A DNA stretch of 62,546 bases from Porphyra umbilicalis (GCA_002049455.2 KV919153.1:1-62546), one strand, 5' to 3'. Shown: positions 1 through 12,472, counted from the first letter of the stretch. Notes: a model not told the origin generated them from the sequence alone. Program-made: numbers and translations.

Positions 1-310
1 CGCCGCATCAACGGTCAGTGACAACTTTATCCGCAGCGCGTCGCGGACAGAGCAAGAGTAGAAGGGGGGAAGCGGCGTCGTCGTGGGGGGGGGGGGGTCG
101 TCGTGGGGCGGGAGGGGCGTCGTCGTGGGGCGGGGGGGGCGTCGTCGTGAGGCCGTCGTCGTCGGCGAAGATGGTGCACCGCCCTGCGTCAAAAACTCAC
201 CTGCGTTTGGCCGGACAACTAAAAATTGAAGAGAAAAGGACGACGTACGTGAAAGTGTGCAAATTATATATGAAAGTGAAAGTACTCCTTGTGTTCGTGT
301 TCCTGTTCGG
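1..310. other. No gene recognised; G-rich stretch
   Basis: The first 170 bases contain imperfect G-rich repeats built on a TCGTCGTGGGG-like unit. The following AT-richer stretch has no convincing ORF. The short ORFs here lack any protein-like composition. Confidence 0.5.
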
Positions 311-338
311 ATGGGCCAAAATTGGGCATCCTGCAATA
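311..338. repeat. Half-copy of a MITE terminus abutting the next element
   Basis: These 28 bases match 29404-29431, the right terminal repeat of the MITE at 29.3 kb, at 23 of 28 positions, including GGCCAAAATTGGG and the terminal GCAATA. No inverted partner was found to the left, so this looks like a solo or eroded terminus. It ends on the same TA that begins the MITE at 339. Confidence 0.5.
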
Positions 339-469
339 CAGTGCGTTCTCGTTATAAGAGACAGCTGATTCGGCTCAATATGAACAAAAAGTGGCCCACA
401 CGGACTGGAATGGAAGACTCGCGACCCATAATCTTTTGTAAACGATTCACTTATAAGGAGAACGCACTG
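339..469. mobile_element. Tc1/mariner-type MITE with TA target duplication
   Basis: A 131-bp non-autonomous element. The left end CAGTGCGTTCTCGTTATAAG and the right end are inverted repeats with one mismatch in 20, and each end is flanked by TA (337-338 and 470-471). TA duplication and a CAGT start are typical of mariner/pogo-derived MITEs. There is no coding capacity, and the interior is AT-rich relative to the surroundings. Confidence 0.75.
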
Positions 470-565
470 TAGAGTGGTGCAACAGTTGGCGTGCGAGGTT
501 TTTGAGAGAAGGGCTGTACGACACACAAGGCTGCACGGCCAATCGGATGACGGCCAGTTTGCTAT

Positions 566-2115
566 TTACCCCGTCGGCTCCGCCGCGGTCAGGTCGACCA
601 GCAGCGGCCGCGGCCGCGGCGGCGTGCCGCCGTCCCCCCCACCCGCCGCCACCCCGCCGTCGGCCGCCTCCGCCGCCGCCGCCGCCGCCGCTGCCGCTGC
701 GGTCACGCGGGCGGCCGACGCACGGACGCCCGCGTCGACCGCCGCGCGGCGCGCCGCGTCGGCCGCCGCCGCCGCCGCCAGCACCGCCGCGTGGCGGCCG
801 CGGTCCATCCCCACGGGCGCCCCGTGGGCGTCGGCAAAGCCGTGGCGGCCAAACCAGGGCGCCTCCCGCACGTGCACGACGACGGTGAGGGACGGCAGCG
901 ACACGGACTTGGGGGCGCGCGCCCCCCACGGCCGCGCCCCCGCCTTGTGGGCGTGGGGGGGGGGGGGGTGCCGCCCAGCGGTGCCCCCCGCCCCGCGCAC
1001 AGCGTCTGGTGCTTGTTGGCGTCGACCTCGGACAGCACCGCGGCGGGGGGTGCACCCGCCGACGGGAGGTTGTGGGGGGGCCGCCGCCGCCCGTGGCGGC
1101 GCTCCGTCGCCTCGGCGCGCACAAAAAACTCGGCCGTGAGGGTGCCGACGGCCGCCGCGCCGCCGCTGGCGGCGGCGGCGGCACCGCCCCCGGCCACGCC
1201 GGCGGTTGTTGCGTGCGCGTCGACCGTCTTGCCGAGCCGGATGCGGGCAGTGTACACCAGCGCCCCGTCCTCCCACCGACCATAGCCGCAAAACGGCACG
1301 GCGGTGGGCGGGAGCCCACCCCCATCCAGATTCGCGAGCGCCTGCGTGTAGCCGAGGGAGCCCCCGTCGACGAGCACGCTCCCACGCAGCTGCGGGCGGC
1401 GGCGGTGGCGCGCGGCGGCCAGTGACGCCACCGCCGCCTCGACGACCCGGTTACTGCCGTCGGCGGCCGTGCCGACGAGGTCGACCTCGACCTCATCCCC
1501 GACCGCCGCGGCCACGTACCACCCGGCGGGGGTGCGCACTTTGTGCACCGCCGCCGCGCGCTCGACGGCCGCCGGCGGCAGGTACCACAGGTCGTAGGGC
1601 TCGCGCGTGGGTGCCACCGGCTTGCCGCCGCCGGCGCCCGACGCAAGGGCGGCGACGGCGGCGGCGGCGGGGGGCACCACCCGGAACACGCGCACGCCGA
1701 CCGGGCTGACCGCCTCGAGGCGTACCGGTGGGGTGTCTGCGTACGCCTTGGCCGCCCCGACGCGGACGGCCGACCACAGCGGCGCGCCGCCGACGACGCG
1801 GAACGGGTAGGCCGTCGGGGCAGGGCGCCGCCGCGGCCAGAGCGCACCCACCAATGCACGGCCCGCCGTGGGCGCCCCGCCGGCGGCCAATGCAGCGTCG
1901 GCAGCGCCGCTACCGCCGCCGTCGGCTGCGCCCGCACCCGGCGGGGAGCCGGCGCTCGCCGCGGTGGGATCCACGGCAGCGGCAGCGACGGCCGGCGGTC
2001 CGCCGCCGCCGGGTGCCGGGCGGTCCGCCCCCTTGGCACGCACGCAGCGCGCGGGTCGGTCGACGGCCGGTGGCGCCGGGCGCTTGACAGCCGCGGGGGC
2101 GCCCGACGGGTCCAT
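566..2115 (-). CDS. Unrecognised host gene, frame broken at a G run
   Basis: I do not recognise the family. The ATG at 2115 (MDPSGAPAAV) is followed by an Ala/Pro/Gly-rich segment. A more structured part of about 300 residues contains YPFRVVGGAPLWSAV, EPYDLWYLPPAAVERAA, GWYVAAAVGDEVEVDLVG, GSVLVDGGSLGYTQALANL and GRWEDGALVYTARIRLGK. The frame ends in a G run near 956-970. A second frame then gives SVSLPSLTVVVHVREAPWFG and GFADAHGAPVGMDRGRHAAV and stops at 566. The hydrophobic and polar pattern in both parts looks like one globular protein split by a homopolymer indel. The gene lies tail-on to the glycosyltransferase upstream on the same strand. Confidence 0.55.
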
Positions 2116-2439
2116 ACCGCCGCCCCCGCTCACGCAGCCAACGCGTCTCCCGCACACGCCGGCAAGCCGACGGCGGGGGAGCACAATCGAGCAGCCGCCG
2201 GCCGTCGGCGCGGCGCGTCGGCGGCGGCCGCGATGGGCAGCTGGGGCCCGCGGTCGGTGGGGAGCGTCGGCGGGCTGTCGCCGCCGGCACCACACGGAGC
2301 GAGTCCACGCCCCCGCGTGCAGAGACGCGGTCGCACAGGCGCGCGCGGGGTCGTCGGCACGGTGGTGTCGGCAACTTGCGCGTGCCCGGCGGCCCGTGGG
2401 AGGCACGCCAGCCACCGCCCCCCCCCCCGCCCCCACCCG

Positions 2440-3150
2440 CTACAGCCCACACGCACGGGGCGGAGGGCGGACCCGTCGGCAGGCCCAGCCCCACACCCCC
2501 GCCAGCGGCACCCGCCCCCCGCGCGCGTGCACGGGCCGCATGCGCCCAGACGCAGCGGGGGACCCGCAACCCCAACAAAACGGGTCGACCGCGCGGCCGT
2601 CGCGCGGGGCCCCCCGCCCCGCCCCGCCCCGCCCAGGCCCGTGTGGGCTACGCACGACCGGGTCGACCGCCGCTGCGGGGCGGGCGCGCCCAACGTGGAC
2701 CGCCCCGGGGGGGCTCTGCCGGCGCACGCCGCGCGCACGGCGGGGGCGCGCCCCCCGCGCCGCGCGCGGCGGCGCGGCTGCCAAGCCGGCAGGCGCCACG
2801 GAGGGCGGTGGGCACCCCCCTCACCTGAAAAAAAAAATTGGTCGGCGGTGGCACGACCACCGCGCCCGCGCGCGGGCGGTCCCCGCCGATCGCAGGCGTG
2901 GTGGCAGGCGGGCGCCCCCCCCCCCCCCCCCCCGCGCCGCGGGCGCCGCCCCCCGCGCACGACCGCCGCCCGGGCAGCCCCGCGGCACCGCCCACGCGCG
3001 CGCCGCCTCGGAGCGTCGCCGACGGGGGCGGCGGGCACGCCCTGCGCCCCGCTGCCCGGCAGCCCGGCGCACCCCCCCCCCCCCACGCGCGGTCGCGTTA
3101 CAGACTGCGCCCGGCGGCGGGGGCCTACCCCCCCCCGCGGCCGTCGCGTT
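2440..3150. other. Intergenic, C-rich
   Basis: The spacer between the minus-strand gene starting at 2115 and the end of the glycosyltransferase gene. It contains several C runs of 8-20 bases and an A9 tract near 2828. ORFs here on both strands are Arg/Pro/Gly-rich shadows of the base composition. No gene is supported. Confidence 0.5.
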
Positions 3151-3159
3151 CCCCCCCCC

Positions 3160-4188
3160 CCCCGCCCCCCCCCCCCCCCCGCCAGCTCTGCCAGCTCCGC
3201 GCGCACCGCCCGCAAATCAACGACGGCGGCGTCCCCCCCCACCCCCCGCACCAGACCGTCCACGTCGACCGCCCCAAACGGCCGCAGGCGGTCGCCCGGC
3301 CCGTCCCCCCCCGCGCCGACGAGCGTCGCGTACGCCCACAAGTTGACGCCGCCCGCCCCCCCCGTCTTGACGTCCACGCCCGCGAGGCCGCCCGCGCCCA
3401 CCCCCCCCTCCAGCACGGCGGCGCACCACACGACGGCGGGCAGCCCCGTCAGCAGCCGCCGCGCGGCCGACTGGTCGAGCCCCCGGCGGAGGGGCGGCTC
3501 CCACAACCCCCCCCGGTGCGCCAGGCCGTCGAGGACCGCCGCCGAGTAGGCGCGCCCGAGGCCGACCGTTGAGGCGACGGGGTTGGCCCCGCCGCGGTAC
3601 CCGCGGCTGTACGCGGCGGTCCACGCGCCCACGTCGACGACGCCGAGGTCGGCGAGGCCGACCACGTGCGACCGGCCGCCGCGTAAGCGCGCGGCAATGG
3701 CGGGAAAGTAGGCGGCGGGGAGGAGGTCGTCAGAGCCGACGACGACGACCGCGTCGGTGGCGGGGTGGGCGCCGCGGCCGGCGGCGAGGCCGGCATTGTG
3801 TTTGGCGCCGAGCGGCGTGTTGGGGTGCTCGCTGTAGGTGGCGCCGGTGGCGGCGGCGGCGGCGGCAAGCGGCGCACCGCCCGTGCCGGCAACGTGGACG
3901 GCGAGCACGACGCGCGCGGCCGCGAGGGCGGCGTCGCCCCGCACGCGCGCATAGTGGCGGAGGACGGCGGCGGTGAGGGGCAGCCGCTCCCACGCGGTCA
4001 TGAAGAGGAGCACGTGGAAGGGGGGGGGGGGGGCGCCGGGGGGGGGCACACCCCGCGCACGGCACAATCAAAAGGGGGGGGGGTGGGGGGGGGGGGGGGG
4101 GGGGTCGTGCCCGTGGTGGGGGGGGGGGGACGAGCAGGGCGGCGGCGACGGCGGCGGCCACAAGGCCAAGACGCCCACGGCGGCGCAT
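3160..4188 (-). CDS. Putative type II membrane glycosyltransferase (GT-A-like)
   Basis: The ATG at 4188 opens a signal anchor (MRRRGRLGLVAAAVAAALLV). Long G runs at 4080-4130 and 4021-4030 then shift the frame. The catalytic part reads HVLLFMTAWERLPLTAAVLR, VVLAVHVAG, ATYSEHPNTPLGAKHNAGLA, then VVVVGSDDLLPAAYFPAIAA. The beta-strand followed by SDD resembles the metal-binding acidic motif of GT-A enzymes, and PLGAKHNAG resembles their nucleotide-sugar loop. Downstream, SRGYRGGANPVASTVGLGRA and LWEPPLRRGLDQSAARRL resemble an acceptor and late GT-A region. With its membrane anchor it would act in the secretory pathway; the donor sugar is unknown. The 3' end is uncertain because frames diverge in the C run at 3150-3180. 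Confidence 0.55.
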
Positions 4189-4676
4189 CGTGGCGGGGGG
4201 GGGGGTCCCGCCGCCCACGCGGGCGGGAGCAGGGAGGTGGATCAAGGTGGCTGGGCGGGGAGGACGGGCGAGGCAGTCGGTGGCTGTCACGCCGACACGA
4301 GGAGCGCCGCGACTGGGGCGGGCGGCAGGCGCACGCCGGCGCGGGCACACAAAGGCGGCGACGCGGCCTTGCAGGCAGAGATCAAGTGCGCGGCGGCTGT
4401 AGCCACCAGCAGCTGCTGCCGTCAGCACCCCAATTTCGGCGCGCCCGGTGTGGGGTGGCTCACGACCAAGTCGCGGAGAGACACGAGGCTCGTACTCGAG
4501 GTTCAGAGAGCTACACGTCCGTTTTTCAGTACAAACATACAAAAAGAATAGAGAGAAAAGGTGTAAATAAACAAACGAAAGGAAAAAAACGACCACCAAA
4601 ACAATATAGACACTGCCCCCACACCCAGGCGCCACGCCGGCACGCCACGCGCGCACCCCGCCAAAGACCCCCCCGC

Positions 4677-7529
4677 TCACTGCATCCGCAACTGCCACGC
4701 CGCGCGCGGGGCCTTCCCCCCCCCTTCCAAAACTGGAGGCGGCCCATCCCTCCCCCGCCCCCACCCCCCCCCCCCCCCTCCCCCCCCCCCCAACCAAGGA
4801 CGTGAGCGACCGCTCCCGCGAGTCGACGGCCACGCCCGCGGGCGTCGCCGGCGCGCGCGCCGCGTCCAGGACGCGAAACATGTAGAGCGTCGGCCCCCCA
4901 TCCTCCCCGAGGTGCGCAATCTCTGACCCGCCCCCGCCGCCGCCACCGTCGGCCGTCGACGGGCGGCGGGGGCGCACGCCGCCGAGCGGCGGCGCGGCCG
5001 CCGCGGCCGCCGCCGCCGCCGCCGCGGCCGCCACCGCCGCCGTGTAGGCGGCGACGCGCGCGGGCCACGTGGCCACGTCCCCCGCGTCGGCGCCGCGCGC
5101 CGCCCCGTCGGGCGCGCGCGCCAAGGCGCCCGCCTCCCACGACGCGAGCGCCGCCACGGCCGCTCCGACTTCGGGCGCGCCTGCGCGGCGGGCGAGCCAC
5201 CCGAGCGCGTCGGCGCCGGCGGGGCCCGGCGCGAGCAGCGCCCACGCCGTGGCGGCGGGCAGGCCGGGATCGCCGGTCGACCGCCGCCGCTTGGCGTGGG
5301 CGCCCCGCCGCGTGTGCGGCGCGTGGTGCATGTAGCTGGTGCTCGGTGGGGAGGCGGCGGCGGCAACGGCGGCGGCCGTGCCCGCCGCCGCGCCCACGCC
5401 CACGGTGCGGCCCGACTCGTCGGCGCTGTCCTCTGAAGTCGCCCCAGCGGCGGCGGCGGCGGCCACAAACGTAGACGCCAACACCCCCGCCACCCGCTGG
5501 CACAACAACATGTTGCGCGCGTGCGCGTCGGCGAGGCGCAGCAGGCAGCGGCCGCCACCAGCAGCCGCCAGCACCGCCGCCGTCGACGACGGGTGCCCGC
5601 CGTCAATGACCGCCGCGAGGCAGTCGACCACCGCCAGGCGTGTCGTGCCGAGGAGCACGGGCGCGGCGGCGGCGCCCTCCCCCCCCGCCGAGGAGCCGAC
5701 TAGCTCCGCGTCAAACGACGGCGACGCACACACGGGCGAGAGCGGCGACGACGTCGTCGCTGCCGGCGGCAGCGCCTCCCCCAGGATGCCCAACAGCGCC
5801 CCCACCCGGTCCGTGACGACCGCCTCCAACCGCCGCGCGTCGAGCGCCCGCCCGCGACTCCGCACCGCCCGCACGCCCGACAGGGGCGCCGCCGCCACGG
5901 CGGTGAGCACCGACGTGATGGCCCCCAGCGCCGCGACGAGCGCGGTGGCCGACCGCGGCGCGCCCGCGCGTCGAGCGCGCAGCCCCGCGTCGAGCATCGT
6001 CTCCAAATAGACGGGCGTGACGAGCGGGTCCATCTCGTCGAGCGCCGCGTTGTACGTGCCCGCCGAGATGAGGCCAAGGTGCCGCACAAACGCGGCGTCG
6101 CCCGACTCCTCGTGTTCGGCGGGCTTGCGGGCGGCCATGGCCGCGCGGATGCCGATATCCGCCACCGTCGCGGCGGCCGCCGTCAGCACCTCGACCGCCG
6201 CCTGCTCCGCGAGCGCCCGCACCCGCTCCGCCGCGCCGTCAGCGTCGACGGCGGCGGCGGCGGCGCGCCCCCCCGCCCCCGCGCTGCCGCCGCGCCCAAA
6301 GCCCGGCTCCGAGGCGGCGGCCCCCCCCCCGCGGCCGCCACAAACGCGGCGGTGAGTTTGCCGACCGACCCCGCGTCGCCCTGTTGCCCCATCATGGCAG
6401 CCGCCCGCCGGTGGGGTTCCGCAAAGTGCAGCGGCTCGCGGTCGGCAAAGCCCGCGCGCGGCGCAACGAGCCGCGGCAGCAGCGCGGCAATGCACGGCAC
6501 GCCGACGTGGCGCACCAAGTTGCGCAACAGCCGCGGCGTGTGGTAAAACGCGTCGGCGACCTTGGCCCGGTTGGCGTGCAGGAGCGCGCACAGCACTTGG
6601 CCGACGACCGCCGAGACGGCGGGCGGCCGCACGACGCCGCCGTCGAGGTAGGCGGTGAGGGTGGCAATGCAGCCGGTGCGCGCGAGGATGGCCTCCCGCA
6701 ACGCGGGCGGGCCGTGCACAATGAGGGAGGCGGCCACCCAGTTGGTGATGTACTCCTCGCGGGCGGGCACGGGGGGGACCTCCACCTGCTCCTCGTCCGC
6801 CGCCGCGGCGGCCGCGTACATGGCGTCGGTGGAGGAGGCGGAGCGGCGGGAAAAGTGTTTGGCGCGCCGCGCGGGGGCGGCGGCGGCCACCGCCTGCGCC
6901 GGCGCACCAATGCTCAACGCGCCCGGCACCACAAACGTCGTGCCGTCCATCGACATGGCGGTGGGGATGGGCGACGCTTGTGGGGACGTTGACGGCGAGA
7001 TGGACGTGGGCGAGATGGACGGCGACATCTTTTTGCGGCCGCGGAGAAACGGCAGCCGCGCGTCGAGGGACGTTGCCCGCGGCGCCGTCACCGACGGCCG
7101 ATCCGACGTGAGCAGCAGCAGGAGTGTCGGGAGGAGCTTGTCCGACGCGAGCAGGTCGACCATGCGGTCGAGCGTCTCGTCGGGCAGCACGGTGCCGAGG
7201 CGGGCGAGCAGCGCCAAAAAGCCGCCGACCGACAGGGAGCCACTCTTCAACTTTGGGAGCGCCTTGCGCACATCCGTGGGGGTGGCCGGCTTGGCCGCCG
7301 CGCCCCCCGCGGCGCCACCCACCGACGCGGCAGCGGCGGCGGCGGCGGGGGCGGGGGGCACGGGCGGCCGCGCCCGCGACGCGTCCCCGTGGTGCCCGCC
7401 GCCGAGGCGCACGGAGTTACCGCCGCCGGGCGGGCTCCCCGCGTGGCCCGGGAGGTGGAGGTGGCCGTGGCCGCCGCCGCCGCCGCCGCCGCCAGCCCGT
7501 CGCGGTAGCACCGCGCTCAGGACGCCCAT
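4677..7529 (-). CDS. SAPS-domain protein, putative PP6 regulatory subunit
   Basis: The ATG is at 7529 (MGVLSAVLPRRAGG). After a Gly/Ala-rich leader, helical repeats follow: SVGGFLALLARLGTVLPDE, DRMVDLLASDKLLPTLLLLL, EEYITNWVAASLIVHGPPA, VVGQVLCALLHANRAKVADA and LLRNLVRHVGVPCIAALLPR. The last two strongly resemble the SIT4-phosphatase-associated (SAPS) domain core, in which a conserved HIG-x-xAIMDLLLRL segment occurs. The frame shifts in the C run near 6320. The continuation has DAAFVRHLGLISAGTYNAAL, TALVAALGAITSVL and a low-complexity Ala/Gly tail. SAPS proteins are scaffolds for PP6/Sit4 phosphatases in cell-cycle and stress control. The end at 4677 is one of several possible frames after the G run at 4763-4790. 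The family call is from memory of motif shape, so moderate. Confidence 0.55.
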
Positions 7530-10500
7530 GGCTCAACCGCCCGTCCGTCGTTGCGGGGTGGGGGGTCACGGGGGGGGGGGGGCGGGTGCGCGCGCAACGG
7601 GCCACGCGTCGACGGCGGTGGGCCGGCACACCGCGCGTCACGGTCGTTTGACAATGGGAGGCGGAGGGAGGACGCAGGCGCCGCCGTCGTCGTCGCTGCT
7701 GCGCGCCGAAAAAGTGGTCGCCGCCCCGCCCGGCGCGTCGTCCCAGTGTCCGCCACAAGCGTCTTGCGTGGCAGGCGGCTCGCGTCGGCAGCAACGGGGG
7801 ACGCAAAAGAAATGACGGTGGCCGCGTCACACCGCCGACGAGCCCCGCCCGAGTGCCCCTGGTCGAGGCGGTACGCGGGTGTCCAGCACCAAAGTGCACC
7901 CGCGCGCGGCACACGACCACACTGCAAAACGGCAACGGGGTGTCGCTGGCCAACACCTCGCAACGATGTGCGCGGGGGGATGGCGGAAAGCCTTACATGC
8001 CCCGCCGCCCGTGGCGAGCCCAGTGTATGCGGTCGGGGCGGGCACGGCCCCCGCAACGACAAAAAGCGATGGAGCCGCGGGCCCCGAGGCGGCCGCGGGA
8101 CGGCCGCTGCCGGGGTGGCGCGCGGGGACAGCGGGGGACAGGTGGCGCGGTCAACACGCAATCGCAGGCGTGGTGCTCGGTGCGCTCGGCGGGTGGGGGC
8201 CCCGACGACTGGGAACACCCCCCGCCTGGCGGCACCGCGGGAGGCGCCCGGAGGCCTCCGCCAGTCAAATTTCAGAGTTGGCCCGCCGCCCCTGCCGCCG
8301 AGGTGTACCACCCCAGCGACGCGTTCAACGTGGCGTCCTCCCGTTGGTGAAGCGGAAAAAAGGCGCGTCGACGACGTGCAAAAAAAAAGGGGCGTGGAAA
8401 AAAGAGAGCGGACCGGCGTCACGGTGCTCCTCCCAAAAAAATCTGCGCTGGGTCGATCGAGGTGGGGGCGTGCCACGGCCGCCAGCGGCGGTTGACCGGC
8501 CCGGCGGGGCCGCCATGTCAGATTGGGTCTGACATGCTCGTCAGACCCACACGCCAACTCGGTCGCTCACCGAAACGTGGAGGCAGCTGCGCAGTGGAAC
8601 TGAACTGGGGGTGGGACACCAATGCCATTTCTGGACGTGTGGACCCACATTTGGCTCTGAAATCGGTCTGTGCGGGGTCATAAGGGCGGGTTTTTTCTTC
8701 AAGCCCATTTGAAATAACTTTCCGGGCCGACGAGGGTGCATGGCTTTACAGCGCCAGAAGCGTCTCAACGTGATGAAGAACGCCCCTCCGTGCCCGGCGA
8801 ACTCATTGCACAGGAAGTGCGCTTCACATGGCCATGTGGATCCGCCGCAGCACGTTCCACAACGACATGTGGGGGACGGCCCTAATACACGACGTGGCGC
8901 ACCCGTGGCGCCCCTGTGGCCTGTTGCGTCTGAGAAATCTCCCCACCGTACGTTGACCGTGATGACTCTTGACCAGACTCGTAGGAAGCATACCAAAAGA
9001 GGATGGACGCGAGAAGATCTTTTTCCTGTGGAATGGATGCCAGGTGAGGAGGAGCCCGTGGCGTGGAGAGGGACTGTCTCTCTCGGCTTGATGTGGTGCT
9101 CACCGACAGTGGCGACGACCAGGACCGGGACGAGGGCGCGGATATGGGCGGTGAGGACTTCTGCGTGATGGGTGCTGACAAGGCTGGCTACGGGTCCGCT
9201 TTGCTGCTGGGGCAGCGCGAGCCCCACACGTACAATGGGAAGCTCCCCACGGCCGACACATTGGCGGCGGCGGTGCGGACCGCAAAGCCCACCAACCACA
9301 CTTCCCCGGTCTGCTTTACGTCCGCGTGTGCCGTGCCGACCACGCAGGCGTGCGTTGGGGGCTGCGGGGGGAAACAGCCGCCGCCGTCGACGTTGCCGCT
9401 GGGGACGGCACGCACCACCGCGTCGGCGGATGGGCGGCGATGACGGCGCCGGCGACAGAGGCGGCGGCCACGGCAGCGGAGGCGGCGGAGGCGGCGGAGG
9501 CGGCGGAGACGGCGGAGACGGCGGAGGCGGTGAAGGCGGCGGAGACGGCGGAGGTGGTGAAGGCGGCGGAGACGGCGGAGGTGGTGAAGGCGGCAGGACG
9601 GAGAGCTGGGGCTCCGCGAAGCGGAAGAATAAATCGCCGCCGGCGCCACGGTGGCGGCGCATGCGGCTGGCCGCTCGTGCATTCATTGGCCACACGAGCC
9701 CGGAGTAATGAGCGTTTATTGGCTTTGCCTGGCTGTCAGGCTCAACAACGGTGGGAGATATCGAGCGCCGACGTCCCACATTGGTGCCCAACACAGTGAA
9801 TCCACAAGTGTCACCACAAAACCGTGTCGATGTGTGTCGTTTTTGGCTACCCACATGGTTTCCTACATGATTTCTCGATGTCAACATGACCAGAATGGCC
9901 CTTGTGTCCCAAGCGCCACAGCGCAGTGGCAGCTGGCGAGCCACCCGCCGCGTTCGGCCGTGGGGGGGGAACCCTCGTGGGCGGTGAGGCACACTGACAA
10001 AAAAGAACAGGGTTTTTGGCCTCGTGTGCAGTGGCCTTGTCCAGAGGCCTGCGGAGCTTTCAGATATGGTGGAGATTGCGACTGGCCATAGCCGATGCGG
10101 GAGGCGGCAGGACGAGTGGTCTTTGAAAACCCAACGTGTCACGCATCGCATCTGCCAAGTTGCCGCAAATGAGGCGGCGCGCACGTCATTGGAGGGCAAC
10201 GGGTGGAGTTGCGCGCTGGGACGGGCCCGTTTCCCCCCCGCGGCCGTCTCCGCCTCGGTCGCTGCACAACGCGGTGCCGCGCGCCGCGTGCGTCGTGCCC
10301 CACCTCCCTGCTGCGTCGGCGCGCCTCGGTTCCCCCCCGGCACCCCCCCCTCATTGCGCCGTCGGCTGTCCCCCCTTTTGGTTCCCACCCCCATCCGGTG
10401 CGTCGCCACCACCGCCACCGCGCCCGACCCGCGCGTTTTTTCTTTTTTGCCGTGGCAGTGGCGGCGGCGCGCCCGTGGCGCCACGGGCCCCCGCCGCCCG

Positions 10501-10628
10501 CGCGGCCCGCCGGGCGCCGACCGCCGGCCACTGACACTGGCGGCCGCGGCGGCCACGGCGGCGACGGCGGCCCCAACGGGCACGACGGCGGCGGGTGCGC
10601 CCGCCCCCACTTGCCCCCTTCCCCCTCC
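7530..10628. other. 3.1-kb intergenic region of lower GC, no supported gene
   Basis: The interval between the divergent SAPS-like gene (-) and the FRAG1-like gene (+). 7530-8500 is GC-rich spacer. 8500-10150 has more balanced base composition, like the transposon regions of this window, and a short palindrome at 8514-8536 (CATGTCAGA, 5-base spacer, TCTGACATG). 9475-9600 is a GGCGGAGAC/GGTGGTGAA-type imperfect minisatellite. One minus-strand frame stays open for 958 codons (11417-8541), but its product is low complexity and overlaps the FRAG1-like gene, so I do not call it. No terminal repeats were found. Confidence 0.45.
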
Positions 10629-10791
10629 ATGAGCGCCTCCCCGGGTGTCCGCGGGGCGCGCACCCCCACCCCCGCCGCTGCCGGCGGACCGGCCGCCCCC
10701 GCCCGCGGCAGCGACGGCGGCGGGGGCCTCCGCGCCAAGGGCGGCTTTGCGCCCATCCCCCGCGCCCTCCCCGGCCTCTCTGGGCCAAGTC

Positions 10792-10823
<32 letters not shown>

Positions 10824-12130
10824 GCCGCGACGGGCGGTTTGAGCGGCGCCCCCCCCCCCCCGTGTACGTGCCCATCCAGGCACCCGCGCTCCCCCCCCGC
10901 CCCCCCCCCCCCCGGTGCCCTCCCCCACCACCACCGACGCGTGGGCGGCACGGGACCCCCCCCCCCCCGCGGGGATGCCCCCCCTCCCCCCCCCCCCCCC
11001 CCCGGCGCCCTCTCCTTCCCCGCGTGGCCGCTCGCCGCCGCCCAAGCGGCCGTCACCGCCGCGTCGACCTTTGGCGCCGTGGCGCTCGTTGTGGCGACGC
11101 GGCCGCGGCGGGGGCGGCGGCTCCCCTTTTTCAGCGACGCCACCCACCACGACCCGGAGCGCATGCTCTTGGGGCTCGGGGAGAACGCGGCGGCGACGCT
11201 CTTTTTGGCCGTCGCGACCGTGCAGTGGGCGCACCACCGGCGGCTGGTGGGGGGGGGGGGGACGCCCGCGGTGACGGCCCCGAGGGGGGGGGGGTGCCGC
11301 CCGAGACGCTGACGGGGGGGGGGGGGGGGGGACGCGGCCGCGCCCCCCGCCCGCCGCCGGCGGTGGGCCTACACGCCACTCTCGACGCTGCGCGTCGTCC
11401 TCGGCATCCCCGCGCACCGGCTGCTGCCGCGGGCGGCGCGGCGGGTGGTCGGCCCCCCCCCCCCACGGCGCACCTCGTCGGCCTCGCCGCGCGCCTCGCT
11501 GGCGCCATCTACGCGTGCTTCCACTGCACGGCCAACATTAGTTCGGTCATGCCCTACTCGCGCTTCCACCAAGCCGCCGCCTCGACGCTGCTCGTGTGCC
11601 TCGCCGCGTATGGCGCCGTCGTTGCGGAGCTCTCCCGGCGCCTCCCCTACACGTACGGGCCGGGGGCGGCGGGCGCGGCGACGCGCCGCCGCGTGCGGCG
11701 CGTCAAGGTCGGGGCGGCCGTCGGGCTGGCGGTCGGCGTCGTCGGCACGTTTGGCTTTTGGTCGGCGCGCCAGGCGGTCAAGGTGCTCGCCGGTGGGGCG
11801 GGGGGGCGGGGGCAGTGGGACACCCGCCTGCGCCTAACCACGTGCATGGTGCTCGTCGAGTATGTGGCGACGGCGGCGTTTGTGGCGCTGGTGGGGGCGG
11901 TGGCGGTGGATTTGCGGGCGGAGCGCGTCGTCGTGGCCGTTGGGGGGGGGGGAGGGGAGGGGGGTGGGCGACGCCCAAGGGGGGGGGGGAAGCCGTGTGA
12001 CGGCGTGCCGGGGGGGGGGGGAGGCGGGGGGGGGGGTTGGCGGGCGCCGCGCGTGCGCGGTCGGGGTGGGGGTGGGGGGGGGGGATGCGCGCCGCCTCGA
12101 CGCGCCGTCGCCTGTACACACTGTTTATAG
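10629..12130 (+). CDS. FRAG1/DRAM/SFK1-family six-span membrane protein
   Basis: The ATG at 10629 gives a Pro/Gly-rich N-terminal tail. Six hydrophobic spans follow: around AAVTAASTFGAVALVV (11045), MLLGLGENAAATLFLAVATV (11163), LAARLAGAIYACFHCTANIS (11485), ASTLLVCLAAYGAVVA (11578), VGAAVGLAVGVVGTFGFW (11710) and LVEYVATAAFVALVGAVAV (11852). The loop LPFFSDATHHDPERML after span 1 matches the family hallmark PFISDxGxxxPE. Known members act in GPI-anchor lipid remodelling (PGAP2/FRAG1), autophagy (DRAM) or plasma-membrane phosphoinositide control (SFK1); which applies is unknown. Frames change at the G run near 11250 and the C run near 11455, with YTPLSTLRVVLGIPAHRL read in the third frame between them. 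The C-terminus after about 11940 is unreliable Gly-rich sequence. Confidence 0.7.
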
Positions 12131-12142
12131 ACGGGCGCGCGG

Positions 12143-12434
12143 TCACGCCCCCCCCCCCCCCCCATCGTCGCTCACAACGGTCACGCCAATGGTCACCAGC
12201 AGCGGGTGCGACGTCCTCACCGCGACGGGCCAGCGGCGCACCCGGTTGGACGTGGACGCGGCCATGCACCGCGCGCCGCCGCCGACGCCCGCCGCCGCCG
12301 CGTCGAGGCGGACGCCGTCCAAATCCCACTCGAGGCCCTCCGTCGTGACGGCGGCGACGGGGCCGCCGAGCGGCAGCAGCCCGACCGTCGGTAGGAGAGG
12401 GGCGGGAGCCCCCCCTGCCGCCGCCGCTGCCGAC

Positions 12435-12472
<38 letters not shown>

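Noticed and set aside
2130..4067. Long minus frame continuing 3' of the glycosyltransferase core to 2130
   Set aside because: The C-terminal 300 residues are Arg/Gly/Pro composition after a C run. The conserved part ends near 3180.
8541..11417. 958-codon minus-strand open frame
   Set aside because: Stop-free mainly because of GC and repeat composition. It overlaps the FRAG1-like gene antisense, and the product is low complexity with no domain.
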